A stretch of 54,166 bases of DNA from contig JH153531.1 of NCBI GenBank assembly GCA_000226015.1, forward strand, positions 44,224 to 98,389, in the 5' to 3' direction. Each line of letters starts with the position of its first letter. The stretch's first letter is position 1. The notes under the pieces are model-generated. The model did no database searches. It was not told the DNA's origin and worked only from the letters and a program-made list of their open reading frames with translations. Source of the stretch: Mnemiopsis leidyi (taxonomy: Eukaryota > Ctenophora > Tentaculata > Lobata > Bolinopsidae). Position numbers and translations under genes: made by a program. This document shows positions 33,001 through 45,194 of this stretch, in pieces.

Positions 33001-34597
33001 AGGATAACAGAGTGGACAGGTGGCTGGAGATCTCGTAACCCTGCTCCTTGTCTTCTTCTATTTGGTAAATCCTGTAGGGGTGTGGAGACTTATTCAACTG
33101 GGAGCTGAATTTTGATGAAGTTTTTATCTTTTGCAACTTCGTCTCTTATTTGAACTAAAGTTTTAACCTTTATTTGCAACAATCAGAATTTTAAGATAAA
33201 TGATTCGTTATTCACACAAAGTTTTGATGATGAGATGAGGGAACTTTAGAATAAGACACATGTTACAAACGCTTTTTGCAATATTCGGATTATTCTTGGA
33301 AGAACGTTATTTCCCCTGACCTGTAGTTTTGTATGATAGCGAGCAGTGCAACATTTTTATCGACATCAGAACCGCAAACTTCAGTGTACCATCTTAGTAA
33401 CATTTTGTTGCTCTTCTTAGATTTGGCGCCAGCACATAGTATCTACACGTGGAGATATTAACTGACTACTAGACTTTAAATACGTTGGATACATTACATG
33501 CAGTGGTCTGGCAAAGCTACCTAATTAGTAAGATTTGAGAATAAAATTTTCAACCTCAAACAGTTTGCTGGTTTGGACCAAGTTAAGACATTTTGCATTC
33601 TTGACCAGGACATTAGTATAGTTAGACATTTTAGCGGTGAGATAAGCCTCCAACAACGACAAAGCCTCTCTACTGAGCACAATGTCATCAAGGATAGCTC
33701 TGACATCACCGTTGTTGTGATTCTCAACTAAGTAGGGTAATATGTTCTCAACCACAGCTATGTATACCTGTAGAGTTTAGTGCAACTAGTAAGTCCTCGG
33801 CTTGTGAGTGGATTGTATTGTAGTACTTTTGATAAAATCCACTAGGGTCTTGCTCAGTTCAACTAACTTTGGTAAGGCAATATAACATAAACAATCTAAA
33901 GCCGTCCATTTTCACTTTTTGTAAAAAATTGTTTAGTCTTTTTCAGCAGTCACACAAAATATAATCAACAGACCCGTTTTCTGTTTTTCTCGTAAATAAT
34001 TCTTGAGTGAAGATATTGCAGTGTTTCTTTAACAAACGTCTCATCTTTACAATATCGTTCCACCATTGCTCTCACAGCCTGAATCTGAAAATTTTCTTGA
34101 GCTAAAAGTATTAAATTATTTCATATTATAACTAATTAGTCAATTTTCATTAATTTTGCTATCATAAGCCCAGCTGACCTAAAAATATTTACTTTGCTCG
34201 ACTAAGTCGAGAAAAGCTCCAAAGCCAAATGTCTCACATAAGCTGGTAGATTTAGTCTGATGTAGGTAGGGGTGAAAGGATGTGAAATGATAAACTTCCA
34301 TTCTGAGAAGGAAGACTCATTTGTTCTTGCTATCGTCTGAAACAGTTTAAAAGCTTATAATAGCCACTTCAGTGCAAATAACTAAATCTTGAATTAAAAG
34401 TTTGCTTTTATTTTTCTGTTCAGTAAAGTGACCAAACATTACATTATAAAAAACTGGAAAAGGTTTCAGATCTACCTAAAAAACACCAAGCTACTCGCCT
34501 GAAACACATTGGGGATTTCATAAACGTCATCGAGCTTTAATGAATTAATCTTCGACAGAACCGATAGGTCTTTTGAGCATTCTTTTCTCCCAATCAT
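30049..34597 (-). CDS. URB2: URB2/Npa2-like nucleolar ribosome-biogenesis protein, nine exons
   Basis: Phase-consistent exons: 34597-34499, 34336-34238, 34078-33974, 33767-33555, 33442-33321, 33071-32790, 32576-32264, 32095-31997 and 31869-30049, giving 1050 aa. The protein is largely helical, without membrane segments. Its last ~130 residues resemble the URB2 C-terminal domain (LFDVCLVHGLQYLQARLSQ … LFLQLQSHYK). URB2 acts in early 60S subunit assembly in the nucleolus. The match is diffuse, as expected for this fast-evolving family, and vertebrate URB2 is ~1500 aa. The first intron appears to use a GC donor (CAG|GCGAGT). TTTTTAG ends 8 nt before the chosen ATG. Confidence 0.65.
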
Positions 34598-35129
34598 GCA
34601 TTAACCTAAAAACTTTCCAGAGGCAAATAAGTGAGAGGATGAGGGAAGATGACCACGATTTCTTGACCATAAGACCTGTACCCAGGTGTCATAGTCAAAT
34701 GGTCAAAACAATTGACTATGATTTTTGATACTACTGTGGTAAAAATTGTTAGCACAACCATGGAAAAATCGGAATTTTCCTTTGTCGAAATGGCAAACAC
34801 AATATTATAAACTGCCAATTTTGATCATGACCATAGGGAAAATTTCTGGGTGTCAGTGGCCATGGACAATTATTGACCATAGACTATGGGGTAAATTCCA
34901 GGATGTCATGGTCAGTGCCTTACACCCCTCCATACTTTTCAGAATGTGTATACATTTTTGGCACCTGACTACCATGTTTTCAAATAACTTGGCAATAGCC
35001 TGGTATTATCCAGCATGATATCAAATAATAAGAGTATTTATTTTTGTTGACTAAGTAAACAATGGGAAAGTGGCTTGGCATAGTTTTTGCCAAAATTCAA
35101 GCGCCAAAAATTTTAACCATTTGTTGTAG
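34598..35129. other. Intergenic with degenerate short repeats
   Basis: At 34665-34925 three loosely similar stretches share GACCATA…(G)TGTCA(T/G)(A/G)GTC-type words, so this may be an old tandem repeat or element. No coding sequence seen. Confidence 0.35.
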
Positions 35130-36792
35130 AATATAGATACTGTTTTGTTAGTGAGGACTTCATGGCCCATCTTACTTGGCATGGTGCAGATGTTGACACA
35201 AAGCTGCCTACTCGAACAAGACAACGTACAGCTAGTCGTGACTCTACAGGAAAGAAGTTTTGGGGTGTTGATGATGTGTTTCGCCGACTGATAGAAATAA
35301 GTGACAAAGAAGCTTACATAAAAAGTGAACTTATTATGGATTGGATATCAAAAGCACGCCCAAAACAACAACAGGTGGATCAGGTCAGTAACCTGTATAT
35401 AAATACTTTTTCAGGCTACAAATGACATATTGTTTTAAACGCTGAATACTCTCACCTTATCTGTTATACATTGTGATGATATTAATAGTAGTTAAACCGT
35501 CACCTAAGCTTTGAGAATATTGGAGTCTTATGCTTTCTTAAGGTTTTCTCAGAAATTGCAGTGGAGTATCTTAACACTGGTTATGCAAACTTCCTTGCTG
35601 ATGTCATTAAAAGTTATGGATATCAAGTTCCAGATTCATATGATGCTGATTTAGCATCAGCCTACTACAATAGCCATATGATTGAACTATCACATGATAA
35701 GGTGAGGCTGAAGGTTGATTTCAAGTTACTACCTCAATAGTGTATATATTGTAGCTAAGAAAACTGCAAATTTACCTTTAACATGGATCCGAAAGGGGTA
35801 CAAATAGGGTAAAAGTTCTGTTATTAATAATGTAAATGTTTAAGTGCCATTTGCAGGTGAACGAGCTAGATGACAAGGGCTACATATTGTTTGATTGCAA
35901 CATTAAATGTCCAGTGCTATACTGTCCTTATTTTGACCAAAATACAGTGGTGACTCTCTCTTTTGGTCTTTGTAGGGGTAAAAAATCAACTATATCCAAG
36001 ATGATTCACCCAGGATCCCAGCTTGAGCATATAATTGATCACTGGTATTGTGGGTTAATCAAAAACTCTAAATGGATGCATCTTTCATTTCTCAACAACA
36101 GTTTGGAACGAGTTTTCAGTGCTATGAGGAGATCACATAATATTTGGGTTGGATACCTCGTTAAGAATAAGCATTTCATTGACCTATCTGAATATTGGAA
36201 CCTGTATGATCTAGAACAGGTCTTTGATGTCAAGAAAAGGGTTGAAATGCCTGGTCAAATTTGGATAGATGTGATAGTAACATGGCTTCAGTGTCATTCC
36301 CCTGCAAAAGAGACGGTAGAGATGATCTGGGGCGGTATTAAAAGATCTGAAAGCAATTTTGCCTATCTGAAAATAATCAAAGGTTGTCTAGAAGATTCAG
36401 GTCACAAGCTAAGTAGCAAAATGGCGATCCTGAGCCACAGAAACAGTGGAAGCATTATATGGATGAAGATTTCGAAGGCAAAGCAAAAAAAATTGCTTGA
36501 TGGTGAGAAGATCACGTTGGAATGTGCAATTCAAAATGACAGTGGTCAATCAACATCAGGTTCAAAAACCAAATGTGAGATTACTGTTAACTTAACTAAT
36601 TCTGTGCCAGTGATAATGAATGAAGGTAGTCTTACAGTTGGAGATAAAGAGTTTGAAGTGAGACACTGGTTTGGATTGATTTACAACACCTGGAGAAGGA
36701 AGCAATATCTTTCATTTTACATGAACAGTACAAGAGAATTGAAGCAAATGTGGAGTAATGGCAAAGAATCTTGGATAGGAATTATTTTGTAA
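35130..36792 (+). CDS. Unrecognised protein, at least three exons
   Basis: Exons joined in phase 0: about 35130-35383 (possible start at 35162; donor CAG|GTCAGT), 35543-35701 (after TTCTTAAG, donor AAG|GTGAGG) and 35857-36792 (after ATTTGCAG, ending TAA). The frame is open upstream of 35162 to near 35132, so the first exon may be internal. The product is over 430 aa, hydrophilic and Trp/Lys-rich, with phrases such as KKFWGVDDVFRRLIEIS and WHGADVDTKLPTRTRQR. I recognise no domain. Its last exon is long, and retroelement debris begins ~2 kb downstream, so it could be a domesticated or decayed mobile-element gene. Annotation rests on open frame, codon-like composition and splice phase. Confidence 0.45.
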
Positions 36793-38989
36793 GAGGATTG
36801 AAATTTTGTCACTTGGATAAGTGTTTAATCCATGTGTCAATACGATCATTCAAGGCAGGTGGCAGAATTAGTTGCTACACCAAGCTTACTGTAAGATTGG
36901 GTTCCGATTCCAATGGATTCCACAGTGAACTGCAGTGGATACTGGTGAAGGATTTGTTGTAACACTGAAATCATATAAATCTTTGTTGCTTAATATGTTT
37001 AAGATTTTGTCATTTGCCAGCAAAATTTGGGTTATGAACCATCCTTAAAATGCAGTGGATTTGGCATAATTCCTGAATTAATGATGCCCAGCAGAAAGCT
37101 GAGGTGTCAACATTAATTTCAAGTTCAATTTATAAAATATCGTAACACAACTATACATAGGAACATTAACATAATTTATTCTAAATACTGGAAAATACCA
37201 ATGGCTTCAACGCAGGTCATAAGACACTGCAACAGCTTTTTCCAAGGTAACTTGATCCAAAGTAAATAAACTTATAAATTTATGAGCTATGGAGCAAATG
37301 TTAATTGCTTTAGGAAATTAATTAATCAAGAAAAAAACTGCTACGATATGAACATTCAAAACAGTTGCATAACATTGTAGGTCTAGCCAATAAGTTGCTC
37401 CTGGCAGCAAAATATCATCCCAGGTGGTCCTCCTGGTGTAAGGTCTTGCTGGGAGCAATTGGTGAAAATATGGCTGAAAACTTTAAATAAATAGTGGAGT
37501 TACTAAACCAACATGCAACTTTGCAGGTCACTTTGACATTTTAAATGGATATATCATATAATATTGATAATGTTATGTAACTTACTTTACTTTATGTCCA
37601 ACATTTATAATTTGATCTGGCTCCCCCTTAGGATCACACCCTCAGAAATTATAAAGGAGCATGCATTAAATGTAGTGAAATAGAATTAGCCATAAATTCC
37701 AGCTTATTTCCAGGTTGCCTATTGGTTTTGAAAAATGTTACTCTATTGCAACTGCAACTGTTATCTGTTATGGCTAAAATGAATAAAGTGATTATGAATT
37801 CATAGTTTTTGTAAGTAAGCAAAAAGGCGATGTTCAAAATAACTTGCAGGCTGAGTTACAATTCTGCGAATCATCTGTGAATGACCTCTAACAAAGTCCA
37901 ACCTTTCACTGAATGTGAAAACATAATTGCTTGTCTTCAGCCAAATATGGAATACTTCATATGTTTGATATATAAATATGAATTTTGCAATTTTAATTTT
38001 CACGTACTAGTGTGTCTCATAAAGATTTACATGTATGCTGTAAAACTCTTGAGAATGAAAAAAGTTCAAAATAACAATGTCAGTTAGTAACATGAACACC
38101 TCCCTCTCGAATCACCGTTCTGCAGTGTTCTGGGAGCTTCTTAAGTTTGTTATTTAATAAAGCTTCTGACAGCGGCATAAGATGCCGCTTTGTGTCACAT
38201 AAATCTCTAAATAGTTACATATATCTTAAAAACAAAACTAGGTGGACTCATGAGGACTTCACCAGGTTGTAGAACGGAAGATTTTGGACAAAAGAGTGTA
38301 TTATCAAACAATTTGGCTCTACTTAGGAGAGTTCAGATCCCACTGTTCAACATTGAAAAAATTCTAGTTTTTTGGCCCATGCAACAAAAATGTGAATAAC
38401 TTTTTCAACTATTGTTGTATTTACTTATCGTTAAGAGCATATATTGAACATTTCACGCACTACAATCGCTGCAAATATGAACTACCTAACCCTTAAAATG
38501 GGCATACTATGAACCTTTGAAATCCGTATTTTTTAAATTTTGAAAATTTTAGAAGGGGCTCGATAAACATGCCATAACTTTGCCGCCTTTCATTTAATTT
38601 GAATACAATTTTTTGTGAACATTTGTTAGATTTTTACCTTAAATTGGTGTAAAAATTATTCAGATCGATCAACCACAGATTGAGTTATAGTCGTTTTACT
38701 AAATGAAGAAACTTCCTTTAACGCATCGACACAAAGCGGTGTACAAAGTGGGACCTACAAATTACTCTAATTAGCCCTTAAAAACGTTAATAGTTAACGA
38801 TAAGGAGTTGTTCCTTGTGTAAAATTGCCTCAAATTTAACGCTATACCCATCATTTTTTACCAATTCTCACTGTTTGTTCTCTAGAGGCCAAGTGACAAT
38901 CATTATGAGACACCCTAAGTATATTGCAAAAGGATTGGTTTTAAAATTTCAGTTACAGGACTGTGTTATGGACCTCTTGCAACAGGGAA
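36793..38989. other. Intergenic, no feature recognised
   Basis: AT-rich. A 63-codon open frame at 36771-36962 could be a continuation of the preceding gene after a frameshift, but this is not supported by splice sites. Nothing else stands out. Confidence 0.4.
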
Positions 38990-40450
38990 TTCTAATTGAA
39001 ATAGTATTTTTGAATTTAAAAAAGCCTTTGACAGAGTTCCACATAGCAGATTGTTGCTGATGCCTAGAAATAAAGGGCAAAATTTTAGATGTTATCAAAG
39101 CTTTTTTTAATTGGAAGAACTTTTAGGGTTCCATTGCAGGGTGGATTTTCTTCAATTAAATAAATTCTGTCCGGAATACCACATGGTTCAGTCTTGGGAC
39201 CCTTGCTATTTATCTTATTTATAAATGATCTACCAAATTGTTTAAAAAGTAATGTAATGATATTTGCAGATGACTTAAAACTTATTGCAAATTTGTCTGA
39301 TAAGAGTGTTTATCACAGCAAGTTAAGGTTTTTACGGAAGATAGGGACAAAATTGGCTGCTGGAATTAAATACTTATAAATGTTTACACAATGATAATGA
39401 GTACTTAGATTTTTTGCTTAATGGAAGTAAAAGGAAATAAATAAATCAGAAATGTTATAGCTGGGATTCCTATTGCACGGTTGCTACGCTTCCAAACCAA
39501 TTGAAACTCCTTTTGTTGTTAACACAAGGTAATGTCACACGACGTCTAAACAAAATAAAACCTAAAGAAGATATAAAGTGTAAATATCTTCTCAACCAAA
39601 AACACATAAAAGATAAACTTAACGTAATTGTAACACAAAATCATATTTATTTGTATTTGTTACACCTGTACCCAGGCTTTTACAGTTATACTGAAGGAGC
39701 TCCTGGAAGATTCTAGATCTTTTAACGGAGACCCTCCTCATTTAACCCTCAATCAAGGTTTCCCGGTCATTCAGCTGAGTCGACTGAAGAAGATTGCATA
39801 GGCACATGCCCTTAGCGCACTCCTCTAGGATTGGCGGATCTGGGAATTGAACCCCCGATCTTCTGCACCACCAACCCATATACAAAGTTAAAACATCAAA
39901 TACTATTCAACACTACTTACTGGCTGGTTGGTGACTGCCCTCCAACCTTAAGCGAGTCCACTTAAACCACGCCGGTTATTCAGACCCCAAATTAAGCATC
40001 AACCCGTCATTGCTAGAAGAGAAAGATTGATTAAGAGAAGTTGGCTCGGTAGAAACAGAAAAGGAAACCGAGACCAAAACCAACAAGAAAAAGATCTAGG
40101 TGTCCTTACCTCTGGCAACTTGCTTTGAAATGATCAGATTGAATCATGTATCAGTAAAGCTAGGACCGAATGTTATGTTGGATTTCTAGAAACCTTATAA
40201 GTAGAGAGAAATTGTTAATGCTTAGGGTATAAAAGACCGGAATCAAGCCACATCTCGAATATTGTGTTCAGCTTTGGAATCCTGCAGCAGAGCATGAAAA
40301 ATGGTCTTTGATAATGAGGATTTACAGTGTCCAGAGACACTTTTCATAGACACTTCCAGAGACACTTTTCATAGAGTAATGCCTTTTGGAATAAGCTACC
40401 CCTTATGGTTAGGGTACCATGTAATAAAATTTAAGTATCATCTCTATTTA
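38990..40450 (+). mobile_element. Decayed CR1/L2-like non-LTR retrotransposon
   Basis: Reverse-transcriptase motifs in several frames along the plus strand. FEFKKAFDRVPHSRLLL is at ~39006-39056 (motif A), GPLLFILFINDLP at ~39196-39235 (motif B'), and IFADDLKLIA at ~39259-39288 (catalytic F/YADD). KDLGVLTSGNLL is near 40090 and KPHLEYCVQLWNPAAEHE near 40240, both typical of the C-terminal part of CR1/L2/jockey-type ORF2. Frameshifts and stops separate the pieces, and a SINE (39655-39887) interrupts it. Not functional. Confidence 0.8.
39655..39887 (-). mobile_element. tRNA-derived SINE, copy 2, with 3' extension
   Basis: Shares the body with copy 1 (18824-18968) and, at its left, an extra segment with copy 3 (TTTGTTACACCTGTACCCAG, then CTCCTGGAAGATTCTAGATC). 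The B-box region (GGGGTTCAATTCCC on the minus strand) remains; a stretch of about 25 bp between A and B boxes is deleted. It is inserted within the LINE remnant. Confidence 0.8.
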
Positions 40451-42849
40451 TATTATATTTGATGGCCCTTAGATGCCAGCCCGGTTAAGGCAATCAATCA
40501 ATCATTCCGAGAAGTAAAAGTAGAGAAATATCATAAAAGCAAAGAAATATCATTAAACGTCAATTTTGTATTTGCATTACTCGATGATACTGGTAAGCTT
40601 TTCGTTGCTCAAATTAGCTTAGTTGGCTATGCATTTTACCATAAAGTTTGAGGATAAATATATGTCTGATCATTCTAGTAACAGACAATTTACTCTAATA
40701 TGGACTTTATATTTATTAACGCTGTGAATATGCATATCGCAACAATTCAGCTGCCATGTTAGAAGCTGACAGCCAGATGATGGATGGAATTGCTTTATGC
40801 TTTTTCCGCACCCTTGAACTGCTTCATACATGGAGTTAGCTCACGACTAAAATATCAACCTTAACCAACATATTTGATTGTGGTGGTAAAAATACATCGC
40901 ATCTTTGCTCTTGGTTTTTGAATTTCTAAAACTACAATATGCTTCAGGACCCATAGTTTAGACTATACACAATATCAGCGGCAATGTCAAACATTGATTA
41001 AGCATTTATGCAAAACAAAAAGGAACATCCAACAGGTTCCGCAGTGTTCAGTTTCCGGCCAATCAGTTTCCATTTGGAACATGAATATGATGTCATACAA
41101 TGTAGAATTAATCCAGCTGATCAATACAAAATAAATAAGAATTTTTAATCGGACAGAGAAAAATGAGGAGAGGGTGCGCGCTGCTGTACAAGATAGGGTC
41201 AAAGGCGCGCGCATTTCGTCCTGCACGCGCGCGCAATTCAAAATGAGTAACATGAATACACTGAAAACTGAACTTAAAATCTTTAAGGAGTCCCTATTGT
41301 AAAACTGTAAAAGCCTTGGCACAGATGTAATAAAAAATAATTTTCTTATCTACAATCTAATTAACTAATTAAGCTTATTTTGTGCTTTTTATTTCCTACA
41401 ACACCAGCCCATTTTCAATTTTCGAATTAGATTTCAATTTCCAAGGTGCTGCCAAGCCGTGCCCTTCGCGCGCGCGAGCTTCCTCTTCGCAGCAGCAGGA
41501 TTGGCAACGTTTGACAAGTACTCAATAAAGTAGTGAAGACAGTTCAAGATTTTCCTTTTAGGATAATTACTTTAGACCCCTATACGTACAGACCAGTTGT
41601 ATTGGATTAATTTTTTATTTAGATTCTTTTTAAGGTAACCTACCAAATGAAGGACCTAACAGAGGTTATGTTGCCTTTAACGGGAATCAGAGTCGAACTG
41701 TGACTTTGTCCAATTGGTCAGCGAATCAAGTGAAGCTTGTAGTTCATATTTCAACATTTGCAGCAGTAGACCCTTGGCTGTACTGATGCATTTTCAGTCA
41801 TCATGCACTGCTAGCAGCTTATCAGTGAGATTTTTTCAATAATGAATAATCTCCTTACAGTCCACAACCTGTATAAATACACTTGTCTTTGTGAAATGTT
41901 CAAGATAATTAAGATAATTAAGCTAGAAATGCCAAGTTCTCTGCTCTCCCTCTTTCACAGATCACCCAGAAGACCTCACTACTTCATAATTACACCACCA
42001 TCCTCATATTTCACGTACCAATCATCCCACATGTGGAACAGTTGTGGAACAGTTGTCGGAAGCCTGCAAATGGAATTACATTTTCCACCTCGACCAATCT
42101 CGTTAAAGATACAATCAAAAAGAGGTTATTATTACTAAAAATACAGTGTAGTCATGGCACTGTAGACTGGTCTGAACTGAACTTTGACTTCAATGAACTT
42201 TCCTTTTAAGAGTGAAGAATAAAAGAATATGAAAACAATCGGCCTGGCCTCGCCACATGGTATTTTGTATGCGTCTGAAAGTTGAAACATAACCAACTAA
42301 ATCTGGCCTGTTCCACTTATCATCTTTACCATTTTCTCATACCCACTCCTCAATCCACTTAAAAATCTAATATAACGTCTAAGCAGTACGAACACGAAAC
42401 TCTGAGTAATTGAGTCGCTCAAACATTATATTATTGTTTAGTCAAAATACCGAAGACGCTAATTATTCTGACAATAGACTATGAAAAGCTAATCTTTCTA
42501 AGCGCGATAACGTCGTGCGCCGTGATATATGTAGACCCTTGTATACAATATTGCGTCAACAACTGGCACATTGCGACATGTGCATGTTTGTTCTTTAAGA
42601 GTTAACACAGTGAAAACGTGTGACAATCAATTAAGAAAATCCTAAAACTGGCACAACGGAACTTTACTTTACTTTAGCTGAGATTAACAAAATCCTGATT
42701 AACACCCACAGATAATAAGACATGGCAATAAGACATGGCGGCAGTGGTAAAGGCGATACCCCCCCCCTTTTTTTCTCGGTATATGTTTGCTGTGTAATTT
42801 CATTTTGATTTCTTATTTAACTTTCATCTTACCTTTGCTAGATATTTGC
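40451..42849. other. Intergenic, probable old LINE debris
   Basis: No gene recognised. CG-rich patches (GCGCGCGC runs) occur near 41175-41235 and 41468-41480. At about 41960-42110 the plus strand has phrases loosely like a LINE C-terminus, but too weak to call. A poly-C/poly-T run lies near 42760. Confidence 0.35.
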
Positions 42850-43095
42850 TCTTTTTTGGGGGTCCCGTTGGAGTGCCATTGGGGTCCCATTGGAGTGCTG
42901 TTGGGGGTGCGGGATTCCATGGTGAGACATTGGGCCGATTTGGGCTGGCTTGGCCACGCTTGGGCCGTGGCGCCCGGGTCCCATTGGGGGTGCACTTTTG
43001 GGCGATGGAGTGCCGTTGGGGTGCCGTTGGGCTCCCGTTGGGCTCCCATTGGGGGTGCAGTTTAGGGCGTTGGGGTGCCGTTGGAGGTGCATCGG
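42850..43095. repeat. GC-rich degenerate minisatellite, ~13-bp unit
   Basis: Alternating near-copies of GGGGTCCCATTGG and GGAGTGCCGTTGG with GGGGGTGCAGTTT-like variants, interrupted near 42915-42970. The G-rich strand is much richer in GC than the AT-rich surroundings, and its closely spaced G runs could support G-quadruplexes. Several frames are open on both strands only because the unit lacks stop codons; they are not genes. Confidence 0.85.
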
Positions 43096-43527
43096 TATTC
43101 TTTCATACGCCCCTATTTGTTTTTCACTTTAGGCAAATCTTTCATCATGGTTTTCGGGAGATGTTTTAAATTTATTTCATGGCTAATTGTTACTAAAATG
43201 CTCATTGTAGCCTATATTTTAAAGATTTTCATCATGCTCTTTTTAGTAAGCAACAATGAACTGTGACTTTGAACAATGACGTATACAGCAATTTACGGCA
43301 AATTACATTAAATGTGAGCCATGCTAATTACATCCTAAGGCAGGGACTTACGATGAGATTATAGAACGGCCAAGTATTTGGTAAAGCTTGCTCAATAATC
43401 CCCCCGTCCTGGCAGTGTGCGTCCACCACGGATATTATTGGTTAATTCACGTCCAGAGAGCCACTCGCTTGTGCTGACTAATGCAACAACAAGCACACCA
43501 AGTTCGTAAACTAATCGTTTGCGTTTG
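43096..43527. other. Intergenic, no feature recognised
   Basis: AT-rich spacer between the minisatellite and a SINE copy. Nothing supported. Confidence 0.4.
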
Positions 43528-43713
43528 CGTTTGTTACACCTGTACCCAGGCTTTTACAGTTACACTGAAGGGGCTCCTGGAAGATTCTAGATCTTTTAAC
43601 AGAAGTCTCCTCATTTAACCCTCAATCACGGTTTCCCGGTCATTCGGCTGAGTCGACCGAAGAAGATTGCATAGGCAAATGCCCTTAGCGCACTCCTCTT
43701 GGATTGGCGGATC
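43528..43713 (-). mobile_element. tRNA-derived SINE, copy 3, head truncated
   Basis: Nearly identical to copy 2 from TTTGTTACACCTGTACCCAG through GCATAGGCAAATGCCCTTAG to CTCCTCTTGGATTGGCGG, then ends before the B box. Both promoter boxes are missing. Confidence 0.8.
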
Positions 43714-44922
43714 TAAATCTACTTTATACAAGCAAAGCTAGGTTGTGAGATGTATATTATATTGTATGACTACCATCCACATCCTCACAGTTGTCGACGC
43801 AGACCAATTTTATCAATATGAGTCGCGTCACCAATTGTGCCTTCTGTGGTGGACACACAATTTTTTGTTTTGTAGTAGTGACGAAAGCTGAAGAATCGAA
43901 TTTTACAACTAACTTATTGCTTGCTGATTGGTCAGTTTGTTCAGGGTGTCATACCCGGAACTTGCTTATCAGGAAGTATGAGCTTACAGTTTCTGCACGG
44001 CCCAGATGACTTAAGATAAGAGACCAAGTAAATTTTTTCCACAATTTTTACTCGACTTCTTTTGATTAATATTTTTGGGGGGCTTTTCATATCAGTAAAT
44101 TTGTTCATGCCGACATGATGTTTAGTTCAATATCTTGGTCGTGCAGTAACGCTAACAATTGTACTGGTGATCATTATATCTTGTCCAATAAAAGAGACAA
44201 CATGTGCCTATTAGACTTAAACGTGGCAGCGGGTGACTCGTAAATGATCAACTATTACTGGTCAAAAACTTATTAAGAACAATTGTGACAGGGAAGCTTC
44301 GGTAACGGGCTGCGCTTTGGCTTGAGTAACATGGTTGCTAGCTTGTGGAGACAGTAGGAAGGGGCCCGGGAAAGCTACACGGCACTCGGGTCCTTGGTTT
44401 AGCTGTCTCCGCACAGTTGCTGCTCTGCTCGTAGCCATGCAGTAGTCATGTGAGCGTTAAGCTGATCACAACACCTGAAATCCAGACTCTAGATTTAACA
44501 AGCCTACCTGTGCGCATGGTTCTGCTCGGGTGGCCGAGCCATTTGCTGAGCCGGCGTGGCCTATGCATGCTCCGCCTCTCCGAATTCGGATGGGTCGCTG
44601 GCGACCTATCCGAGTTTGGGGCCGCGCGTGCAGGCTGTGCTGGTTTGGCAGCTGAGCTTGGCACCGAGCTTGGCGCGGCTGTTCAAATTAATTTTTCTGG
44701 AAAACTCTGGAGTGACTTGCCGCCACAACGCGTAATGTTTATCTATGATATGTTTTGATGTAAAAATAAACCTAAATTCAAATCTTTGTTTACTAAAATC
44801 TTTGTTTACTTTTCTATAACCAGCCAGAAAGTCCGGTAATTGAAATCTCGAGTCTGTTGACAAAATGCAGCTTTCTGATCAGATTTCAAGCACGAAACAA
44901 TGATCATGCAAGAAGATTTGCC
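43714..44922. other. Intergenic with a GC-rich patch
   Basis: A 72-codon frame at 43791-44009 has two CxxC-type pairs but no recognised homology. At 44490-44700 the composition becomes strongly GC-rich (GAATTCGG, GGCCGCGCGTGCAGG, GCACCGAGCTTGGCGCGGC) without a credible gene. Confidence 0.35.
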
Positions 44923-45029
44923 TGGATAATGCTGAGATCCAAGGGACTATGGCTAAAGAAGTTTCAATAATTTCCTGGACTCCTACAGCTGACATTCTTG
45001 CTAATCGTTTGACGAAGTGTGGTGCTTAA
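44923..45029 (+). mobile_element. Copia-like retrotransposon scrap (end of RNase H)
   Basis: One frame reads ICLDNAEIQGTMAKE, then VSIISWTPTADILANRLTK and CGA before a stop. This resembles the Ty1/Copia RNase H C-terminus (…WVPTxxQLADxLTKxGA). No LTR is visible nearby, and stops lie upstream in the same frame. Confidence 0.5.
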
Positions 45030-45194
45030 GTTGTGGAGGCATGCTGTAAGGGCCTCAGTTAGAGAGTGTGTCGTTGTGTATCTGCACTGTGCATATGGTT
45101 AAGTGTCGATTCAAACAGAAACTAAACCTGCAACTTGACATTGTGAAGATTCTGCTTTTTTATTAAATTTGTGAGTTATGCATTCACATCTTGG

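Noticed and set aside
40987-41322. A 111-codon minus-strand frame
   Set aside because: No recognisable composition or homology, and it spans CG-rich simple sequence; likely chance.
42787-43169. Several overlapping 80-107-codon frames on both strands
   Set aside because: They come from the stop-free 13-bp minisatellite unit; no homology and no consistent frame.
44450-44758. A 102-codon plus-strand frame in GC-rich DNA
   Set aside because: High GC lowers stop frequency; an equally open minus-strand frame overlaps it and neither looks like a protein family.
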